Below are positions 5,428 through 10,650 of a stretch of 10,650 nucleotides of DNA, in pieces. The stretch comes from Candidatus Altimarinota bacterium. Its GTDB lineage: Bacteria > Patescibacteriota > Gracilibacteria > UBA4473. Position 1 is the first letter of the stretch. Each line of letters opens with the position of its first letter. The stretch spans positions 49,652-60,301 of the forward strand of contig JAHDBZ010000001.1 of the NCBI GenBank assembly GCA_020630245.1. Reading direction: 5' to 3'. The notes below the pieces were generated by a model that saw only the letters and a list, made by a program, of their open reading frames with translations, searched no databases and was not told the origin of the DNA. The translations under genes were made by a program, and so were the position numbers.

Positions 5428-7347
5428 ATGGGTGACAATACAGAAAAACAAGAAATAAAACTGCCTGAGAAAAATGAATTCCAGGCAATGTGCGATGTTT
5501 TGTCTGAAGAAGTTAGTACGAAGGAAGATTGTAATGTATTAGCTAGAGATAGTTTGTACGAGAACTTGGAAAGTAATTTAGAGGTTTTAGGAACATTGAA
5601 TATTGAGACTATTGAGGTGCAAACGGGAGATAATTTATTTCAGATTATAACAGAACTGCAGTCTCGAAATAGTGATTTGTTGAAATATGCACTGACAGAT
5701 TTTTTGGTGGAATACCACTCAGAGTACAAATTGCTACGTGATGGAGCCGTTTCAGAAGAGTTCCCTTTGTACAAAGGACAGATTGTATGGATCGATTTTA
5801 AAAATGAGAGACCGCGAGTGGTTGTACAGGGATTTGAAGAGCAACAAGAGGTTTCTTTTCGTAGAGGGAAAACCAATCAAGAAATATTAGATCACTTTAG
5901 CTTTAGAGATCGTGGAGAGGATGAAGTGTTAGTGCGCTTTATGGACTCAGAAGAGGTTTATGGGTTGAATGATCCTAATTTGGTGCTCGAACCAGGCATG
6001 AATTTAGTGCGAAAAGGAAACGAGCTAGTGATAGAGACTATGCCTTCAGTGACTTATATCGGGGAAGTTGGAATGATGAACGGAGGTCCTTATAAGACTT
6101 GGCGGGGCGTTATCGAGAACGGATTCTCTGCAACTTATAATAATTTCATAAAATCTGGTCGTGTAACACGAGATGGAGGAAAAACGTTCGAAAATTTTCG
6201 ACAAGTTAAAGGATTGCCAGCAGAAAATATTTGGCGAATTGGTAATGATTTGTACGTGGGAGATACATCCCTAATTGTCCCAGAACCAGGTTGGAGGTCT
6301 GTTTTAGAGTCTCTTAATATTGACTATGACAAGAGTTATTTCATGCTAAAAGCTCAAGAAGTAGGGACCGAAGAGGCTTTTTACCTAGATGAAGTAGCCG
6401 CTATTTTACCCAATTCACCTATAAAAGTTTCTTACGATGCTATGACCCGTACTATTTATTGGGAAAAATCGAATGCGGTAGTATCGGAACTTCCTAAACC
6501 TGCAGAGACAAAAAAACCGGTCGATCAACCTTCAAAACCATTACCAACACCGAGAGAGAAGCCACTTACTCGAGAAACAAAAGGCGTTTCTGAAGCTATT
6601 AGATCTTCTGTGCGTCATAAAAATGATATTCCCGTTTTTACTTATCTTTTAGGAGCAGGCTTTGATGATATTACGCCAAAAAGTAGAACAGAATTACTCG
6701 TCAAAAAAATTGAGAACATGACTGGGCCCCAATTTATTGCTTTTCGGAGAAAGTTTGGGGCAAGTCGAACACTGGATAGTTTTTTTAAACGGTATGGTTT
6801 TGACAAAATTGATCGCACAGAAGAAATCATTGACGCTATAGACCAGGTCGTAAATTCTTTTTCAGGCACTACAGAACAGCAAGTAATAGATGCTTGTGGA
6901 GGTCGACAGGGTTTAAAAATAGCACTGGCTGAGCTCTGTCATCATGAGACCGCTAGTGGGTACGGTGCAAATGGTCGTCCAGTAATTAATAGCATGGTTT
7001 TTTCCGCTACATATTGTCAGGGTTTTTTCCAATTTAATTGGGCTAACACCAAATATTTTAAGGTTAACCCATTCAATGCAAAACAGTCAGTGGAAGCGGT
7101 CTTGGCACTTATGGTGCAAAATATGAAGATTTTTCATCAGAAAAAAGATAGATATGCCAGTCATATAAAAAAGAATGGTCTTGAAGATAACATGCAAAAA
7201 TACCTTTTTGGAGCGCACAATGGTGGTTGGTTATCGGGTCTCACAGGTAAAAAAACTGGTAAAACCCTCAATCCAGATCCTTATGATTTTTATACTCAGG
7301 TTACAGCAGAAAAAGGATTTGATAATTTATTTGTTGGATCATCTTAG
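5428..7347 (+). CDS. Large protein with LysM-like N-terminus and lysozyme/transglycosylase-like C-terminus
   Basis: This 639-aa protein is not recognised as a whole. The reading frame extends to a TTG at 5410, but that would place the -10 box inside the gene, so the ATG at 5428 is preferred. Residues about 62-123 resemble a divergent LysM unit (IEVQTGDNLFQI at 62-73, YKGQIVWIDF near the end), and a second G-rich segment with LVLEPGMNLVRKG lies at about 185-197. A proline/lysine-rich linker spans about 360-390. The C-terminal part resembles the lysozyme-fold SLT domain: a candidate catalytic E507 in HHETASG, GFFQF at 532-536 in place of the usual GLMQ, and GAHNGG at 595-600 in place of AYNxG. 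Such domains cleave the peptidoglycan glycan strand. No signal peptide or membrane segment is seen, so it may be exported by another route or be phage- or tail-derived. GC is low (18 of 60 bases at 5521-5580). Family assignment by motif only. Confidence 0.7.
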   Translation: MGDNTEKQEIKLPEKNEFQAMCDVLSEEVSTKEDCNVLARDSLYENLESNLEVLGTLNIETIEVQTGDNLFQIITELQSRNSDLLKYALTDFLVEYHSEYKLLRDGAVSEEFPLYKGQIVWIDFKNERPRVVVQGFEEQQEVSFRRGKTNQEILDHFSFRDRGEDEVLVRFMDSEEVYGLNDPNLVLEPGMNLVRKGNELVIETMPSVTYIGEVGMMNGGPYKTWRGVIENGFSATYNNFIKSGRVTRDGGKTFENFRQVKGLPAENIWRIGNDLYVGDTSLIVPEPGWRSVLESLNIDYDKSYFMLKAQEVGTEEAFYLDEVAAILPNSPIKVSYDAMTRTIYWEKSNAVVSELPKPAETKKPVDQPSKPLPTPREKPLTRETKGVSEAIRSSVRHKNDIPVFTYLLGAGFDDITPKSRTELLVKKIENMTGPQFIAFRRKFGASRTLDSFFKRYGFDKIDRTEEIIDAIDQVVNSFSGTTEQQVIDACGGRQGLKIALAELCHHETASGYGANGRPVINSMVFSATYCQGFFQFNWANTKYFKVNPFNAKQSVEAVLALMVQNMKIFHQKKDRYASHIKKNGLEDNMQKYLFGAHNGGWLSGLTGKKTGKTLNPDPYDFYTQVTAEKGFDNLFVGSS

Positions 7348-7349
7348 TG

Positions 7350-7377
7350 TTGGTTAATTTTGTAAAATTTCTAAAAT
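7350..7377 (+). promoter_or_regulatory. Promoter of the oligoendopeptidase gene, possibly leaderless
   Basis: TTGGTT (7350-7355) and TAAAAT (7372-7377) are 16 bases apart. The ATG at 7385 follows the -10 box by 7 bases, the same spacing as in front of gnd. A second TGTAAAAT at 7361-7368 is an alternative -10 that would give a leader of about 10 bases. Confidence 0.5.
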
Positions 7378-7384
7378 AGATGGG

Positions 7385-9076
7385 ATGAAAACCACTCGAA
7401 ATTTTCTGCCGGCGAACTTTGTAGTTAACACATGGGAAGCACTCGCGCCTTATTTTACGGATTTGCTCGAGAGAGATCTTAATTCAGTCTCGGATTTGGA
7501 GCATTTGCTGCGGGATCGTAGTGAGCTGGAGGCGGTACTAGAGGAGGATTTCGCTTGGAGGTATATCGGACAGCGTTCCGATACTGAAAATGATGAAAAA
7601 AAAGCCCGTTATGATGATTTTGTCGAAAATATTCAGCCGCAATTGGCGCCGCAGGCAGATGCACTTAACCGAAAGATCTATGAATCAAAATTTTTTACGG
7701 ATCTGCCAGATGATCCGTACTTTATTTACAAGCGGGGACTCAAGTCTGAGATCGAGATCTTTCGCGCCGAAAATATTCCGCTCTTTACCGAGCTAGCAAA
7801 GCTTAAAACGGAGTTTAACCAGATCGCTGGGCGCCAGACGATCGAGCATGATGGTGAAACACTGACCATGCAGCAGGCCAATAATCTCCTCAAAGACACG
7901 GATCCTGTCCTGCGTGAAAAAATTTACCGCGCCATGACGGATCGTCGGGCAGAGGATTACACAGCGCTAGATGACTTACTCGATCAATTGATCGCAAAAC
8001 GAAACGAGGTGGCTCTCAACGCTGGTTACCAAAACTTTCGGGACTATCAATTCGCAGCTATGCAACGATTTGATTACACACCCCAAGACTGCACGGATTT
8101 TTATGCTTCAGTGCGAGATGCGATTGTTCCCGTGCTGAGACAAGTTCATCAAAAGCGTGCCCAGCAAATGGGAGTAGAAAAATTAAAACCGTGGGACATG
8201 GCGGTTGACCCGTTGGGGCGAGAGGCTCTGAAGCCATTTAGTACTTCCAGAGAACTTATAGATCGGACGGCCAATTGTTTTGACGCCCTAAAGCCGGCGT
8301 TTGGAGATGTGATTCGGATGATGGACAAAATGGGGCACTTTGATCTCGATAGTCGAACTGGGAAAGGCCCAGGGGGTTTTATGTATCCACTACACGAGTG
8401 CGGAGTGCCCTTTGTGTTTATGAATTCGGTCGGTTCACAGCGAGATCTCGAAACGATTGTGCACGAAGGCGGACATGCGATTCATGCGGTGCTAACGCAC
8501 GAACTACCATTGACACAATTTAAAGATCCACCATCAGAAGTGGCCGAGCTCGCTTCGATGTCGATGGAGATGATCTCAATGCCGTTTTGGGATCGGTTTT
8601 ATGATTCGGCAGAGGATTTGGAACGAGCCCAGCAAGCGAAGCTTGAGGACGCTATTCTGACCCTGCCCTGGGTCGTGATGGTCGATCAGTTTCAGAATTG
8701 GCTTTATGTGCATCCAGATCATACGGCTCAGCAACGAGCTACCCGCTGGGAAGAAATCTTAGCGGATTTTGATACAGGGATGATTGATCATACTGGTTTT
8801 GAAGCCGCTCAGGCACGACGTTGGCAATCGCAGCTGCATATCTACACGGTGCCTTTTTACTACATTGAGTATGCGTTTGCTCAACTTGGCGCTATGGCCA
8901 TTTGGCGTAATTTCTGCACCGATCCAGCTACGGCTCTGCAGGGATATGAGGAATTTATGAAACTTGGGTATACCCGTACGATTCCAGCAATATATGAAAC
9001 CGCTGGAGCGGCCTTTCGTTTTGATAAAGATTATATTGGGGAATTGGCAGAGTTTGTAGGACAGGATTTGAATTGA
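7385..9076 (+). CDS. M3-family oligoendopeptidase (zinc metallopeptidase)
   Basis: A 563-aa thimet-oligopeptidase-like (M3) enzyme that cleaves short peptides inside the cell. The zinc site is HEGGH at residues 360-364 (H360, catalytic E361, H364), and the third ligand is most likely E388 in SEVAELASMSME, 28 residues after the first histidine as expected for the family. Downstream, PFYYIEYAFAQLGAMAIW near residues 490-510 matches the conserved active-site tyrosine region. Length and motif wording fit the shorter M3 group that is distinct from classical PepF, so I give no symbol. No signal peptide is present. The start at 7385 agrees with a -10 box 7 bases upstream; another ATG at 7380 is out of frame. 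It stands alone between the LysM segment and a convergent gene, and its GC content (32 of 60 bases at 8161-8220) returns to that of the operon. Confidence 0.93.
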   Translation: MKTTRNFLPANFVVNTWEALAPYFTDLLERDLNSVSDLEHLLRDRSELEAVLEEDFAWRYIGQRSDTENDEKKARYDDFVENIQPQLAPQADALNRKIYESKFFTDLPDDPYFIYKRGLKSEIEIFRAENIPLFTELAKLKTEFNQIAGRQTIEHDGETLTMQQANNLLKDTDPVLREKIYRAMTDRRAEDYTALDDLLDQLIAKRNEVALNAGYQNFRDYQFAAMQRFDYTPQDCTDFYASVRDAIVPVLRQVHQKRAQQMGVEKLKPWDMAVDPLGREALKPFSTSRELIDRTANCFDALKPAFGDVIRMMDKMGHFDLDSRTGKGPGGFMYPLHECGVPFVFMNSVGSQRDLETIVHEGGHAIHAVLTHELPLTQFKDPPSEVAELASMSMEMISMPFWDRFYDSAEDLERAQQAKLEDAILTLPWVVMVDQFQNWLYVHPDHTAQQRATRWEEILADFDTGMIDHTGFEAAQARRWQSQLHIYTVPFYYIEYAFAQLGAMAIWRNFCTDPATALQGYEEFMKLGYTRTIPAIYETAGAAFRFDKDYIGELAEFVGQDLN

Positions 9077-9109
9077 AAAAACACTTAGTGTCCTCGGACA
9101 CTAAGTGTT
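9076..9109 (-). terminator. Intrinsic terminator of the coiled-coil protein gene
   Basis: A perfect 14-base inverted repeat, AACACTTAGTGTCC (9080-9093) and GGACACTAAGTGTT (9096-9109), separated by TC, is followed on the minus strand by six T (complement of 9076-9081). It lies 24 bases after the stop of the minus-strand gene. On the plus strand it follows pepF directly but lacks an immediate T-run, so termination there would be weaker. The pepF stop TGA overlaps the A-tract. Confidence 0.85.
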
Positions 9110-9133
9110 AAAAAGAAACTTTACTTTTTTATG

Positions 9134-9877
9134 TTACTCTTCGCTAGCACCGCTTTGACGGGCTTCTCGTTTTTGACGAAGTAAATCTCGGAGCGACATG
9201 GCTCGACTTTTACGGCTGTCTGCTCGAGAGTTGAAACGATCAGAACGATTGCTGAGCCGTTCAGACCGGTTGCTAAGACCCTTACTGAGTCGTTCGTGAC
9301 CATTTCCAGCTGCCCGATCAGCCTGACGACTGAATCGGTTTGAATAACGATCGGTTCGATTAGCTCGTTGATTGAGTCGTTGCGTGTTTCGACTATAGCG
9401 AGAAATCCCTTGACGAGACTTAGACTCCATCCGTTTTTTTAATAATCGATCTCGTGCGCTGTTGGCATTCTGTTGCTCAAAATTTTGTCGTTTTTCTGCT
9501 CGGCCTTCCACACGATCTTGTCGTTTTTCTGCTCGATGTTCTCGACGATCTGTCCGGATGTCTTTGGTCAATGAACGAATATCATTGATTTGTGCCTTTC
9601 GTTCTTCTCGACTGAGATTTGCCCAACTACCTCGAAGCTCTTTAATAAGAGATCGACGCTTTTCGAGCATGGCTTTTCGTTCTTTTATCTCGGCTTCCAT
9701 TGCAGCGATTTCTTCGGCTTCTTCTTCGAGAGCTTCTTCTTCGTCCTCCAAATCTTCGGTATTTACTTCGATATCGGTTGCCGTAACATTGCTATCAAGA
9801 TCATCTTCAGCAAACACTGTTGTGTGACTAAAACTCATAATCATGAGAGCGCAGAGACTGGTCAATAATAATTTCAT
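9134..9877 (-). CDS. Secreted acidic/arginine-rich coiled-coil protein, function unknown
   Basis: A 247-aa protein with no family I recognise. Residues 1-23 form a clear signal peptide (positive MK start, hydrophobic core LLLTSLCALMIM, cleavage expected after VFA), so the mature protein is extracytoplasmic. The mature protein starts strongly acidic (about 24-57, runs of D and E), continues as a charged probable coiled coil (about 57-135) containing two 11-residue units with RAEKRQ, and ends as an S/N/R-rich basic segment (about 140-247) with near-repeats such as SNRSERL and SNRSDRF at 202-215. The opposite charges of its two halves suggest self-association or binding to anionic envelope polymers (inference). 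An intrinsic terminator follows it. No convincing promoter of its own is seen in the short gap from the upstream terminator, and no Shine-Dalgarno. Confidence 0.8.
   Translation of the reverse strand: MKLLLTSLCALMIMSFSHTTVFAEDDLDSNVTATDIEVNTEDLEDEEEALEEEAEEIAAMEAEIKERKAMLEKRRSLIKELRGSWANLSREERKAQINDIRSLTKDIRTDRREHRAEKRQDRVEGRAEKRQNFEQQNANSARDRLLKKRMESKSRQGISRYSRNTQRLNQRANRTDRYSNRFSRQADRAAGNGHERLSKGLSNRSERLSNRSDRFNSRADSRKSRAMSLRDLLRQKREARQSGASEE
9485..9535 (-). repeat. 33-base period repeat within the coiled-coil gene
   Basis: An identical 18-base block, TTGTCGTTTTTCTGCTCG on the plus strand, occurs at 9485-9502 and 9518-9535, a period of 33 bases. It encodes the paired 11-residue units HRAEKRQDRVE and GRAEKRQNFEQ, a hendecad pattern typical of coiled coils. 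The exact DNA identity suggests a recent internal duplication. Confidence 0.7.
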
Positions 9878-9917
9878 TTTATTTTTGTTTAAAAAATGTA
9901 TTCAGTTTTTACCGCAT

Positions 9918-9946
9918 AAAAAAAGCCCTCACAAGCGTAAGGGCTT
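9918..9946 (-). terminator. Intrinsic terminator of the 104-aa protein gene
   Basis: On the minus strand AAGCCCT (9946-9940) pairs with AGGGCTT (9929-9923), with a further AC/GT pairing across one mismatch, and is followed by a run of T (complement of 9918-9924). It lies 28 bases after the stop of the gene at 9975-10289. Confidence 0.88.
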
Positions 9947-9974
9947 GATCTAAAGACTTTTTTATGTGACTTCT

Positions 9975-10289
9975 TTATTCAGCGTTTGGAGCTTCTTCTC
10001 GGGCCTCATTGATGTCTGGAAGGTTAAGTCCTTCGCAAGTTACGTTGATAAGGTTTACCTCACGAGGGTTTGCTTCGTCAGATTTGTTGTAGAGATAAAT
10101 TGTCTGACAAGGGTTGGTTAGTCCGCGTTCGATAATCTCAACGACGGTAGCTAACTGACCGACTTTTAGGGCTTCCTGATAAGCAGGAGAATCAGGGGTG
10201 ATGGTAGCATCTTTTTTACCAAAAGAGTAACCGCCAAAGGCAGCAGCGGCGAGGAGTAGTACACCAACGACAGGAGCAAGTGCTTTCAT
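9975..10289 (-). CDS. Small membrane-anchored protein with two cysteines, function unknown
   Basis: A 104-aa protein not recognised as a known family. Residues 5-21 form a hydrophobic Ala/Leu/Gly segment (VVGVLLLAAAAFGGY) followed by GKK, and act as a signal anchor or uncleaved signal. The rest would face outward: a helical part at 35-57, then a segment with C61 and C85 that could form a disulfide, and an acidic tail ending EEAPNAE. It has its own terminator and a plausible promoter overlapping the end of the photolyase gene, so it is probably monocistronic. No Shine-Dalgarno is visible before the ATG. Confidence 0.78.
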   Translation of the reverse strand: MKALAPVVGVLLLAAAAFGGYSFGKKDATITPDSPAYQEALKVGQLATVVEIIERGLTNPCQTIYLYNKSDEANPREVNLINVTCEGLNLPDINEAREEAPNAE

Positions 10290-10319
10290 GATTTGTGTGA
10301 GGGGTTAAGTTTCGCACTT

Positions 10320-10347
10320 ATTTTAAGGTACTATTTCAGATGCTCAA
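10320..10347 (-). promoter_or_regulatory. Probable promoter of the 104-aa protein gene
   Basis: On the minus strand TTGAGC (10347-10342) and TAAAAT (10325-10320) are 16 bases apart, giving a predicted leader of about 24 bases to the ATG at 10289. The -35 box lies inside the last photolyase codons. Moderate match only. Confidence 0.45.
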
Positions 10348-10650
10348 CTTTTTTTGGCCTTCATGTGCTGTGCGGTATTTGTCTTTGGTCTGTTGACTGG
10401 AGATTTTGTGATCCACGATGGGGGCTGGATAGGCGATGTTATATTCTGTGTGTTTTGTGTCCCATTTGAGTATGTTCTTGTGTGGGACTGTTTTAAGTTC
10501 GGGGCACCAGTGTTTGATGTACTCACATTCTTTGTCAAATCGCTCGGCCTGTCTCCAAGGGTTAAAGACTCTGAAAAATGGCTGTGCATCAACCCCAGTG
10601 CTGGCAGCCCATTGCCAGTTTCCGTTGTTTACACATGGATCGTAATCGAT
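10336..10650 (-). CDS. Deoxyribodipyrimidine photolyase/cryptochrome, C-terminal part (5' end outside window)
   Basis: An open frame enters at the right edge and runs 104 codons to a TGA at 10338-10336. It is the end of the FAD-binding domain of the photolyase/cryptochrome family, which repairs UV pyrimidine dimers using light. Visible motifs are NNGNWQWAA (fragment residues 8-16), TGVDAQPFFRVFNPW (18-32), the FD..YIKHW.PEL block, and YPAPIVDH near the end. The N at fragment residue 8 and the two W at 12 and 14 match E. coli PhrB N378 (near FAD), W382 (electron transfer) and W384 (lesion binding), so these key residues are kept. The family-wide C-terminus makes the identity firm, but CPD photolyase cannot be told from 6-4 or cryptochrome types on this fragment. 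Confidence 0.92.
   Translation of the reverse strand: MDYDPCVNNGNWQWAASTGVDAQPFFRVFNPWRQAERFDKECEYIKHWCPELKTVPHKNILKWDTKHTEYNIAYPAPIVDHKISSQQTKDKYRTAHEGQKKLSI

Noticed and set aside
9071..9092. UGA recoded as glycine (code 25)
   Set aside because: The peptidase TGA is at the expected C-terminus and any readthrough would enter the terminator hairpin and stop within a few codons; the photolyase TGA also sits at the expected end.
9462..9868. Plus-strand open frames opposite the coiled-coil gene
   Set aside because: They are Ser/Phe-rich antisense shadows of an Arg/Glu-rich gene that has a clear signal peptide on the other strand.
10344..10592. An 82-codon minus-strand open frame
   Set aside because: It is out of frame with the photolyase C-terminus, which matches conserved family motifs and runs to the window edge.

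Overview
The window is a densely packed bacterial chromosome segment. It is mostly core metabolism, interrupted by a short AT-richer segment that looks accessory. The lineage cannot be proven from the sequence. Small compact genes, almost no Shine-Dalgarno sequences, very short or absent 5' leaders and several small anonymous envelope proteins tentatively suggest a Patescibacteria/CPR-type genome. UGA is used as a normal stop (9074-9076 and 10336-10338), which argues against the recoded Gracilibacteria/Absconditabacteria. This is an impression, not a phylogenetic result.

Layout. (1) 1-717: a LOG-family nucleotide phosphoribohydrolase. (2) 799-4489: a three-gene oxidative pentose phosphate operon, gnd-zwf-pgl, encoding all three steps from glucose-6-phosphate to ribulose-5-phosphate. 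A degenerate heptanucleotide repeat (AAGTNNG) recurs in both gaps and inside two of the coding regions. (3) 4486-7347: a lower-GC segment with a divergent LysM-like protein on the minus strand, a 49-aa basic small protein, and a 639-aa protein with a LysM-like N-terminus and a lysozyme/lytic-transglycosylase-like C-terminus. The two arms are driven by back-to-back divergent promoters. (4) 7385-9076: an M3-family oligoendopeptidase. (5) 9134-10650, minus strand: a secreted acidic-then-arginine-rich coiled-coil protein, a 104-aa membrane-anchored protein, and the C-terminal 104 residues of a photolyase/cryptochrome whose start lies beyond the right edge. Two minus-strand intrinsic terminators punctuate this region.

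How it works together. gnd, zwf and pgl supply NADPH and pentose phosphate. The LOG enzyme releases ribose-5-phosphate from nucleotides and could feed the same pool (inference). The LysM/lysozyme-like segment points to peptidoglycan binding and cleavage, although neither protein has a recognisable signal peptide.

The most interesting points are: the lysozyme-fold/LysM segment with its own divergent promoters; three genes whose -10 box sits 6-7 bases before the start codon (probable leaderless mRNAs) in a window where no gene has a good Shine-Dalgarno; the heptamer repeat that enters genes and supplies the zwf stop codon; and a shared palindromic hairpin motif at two distant places.
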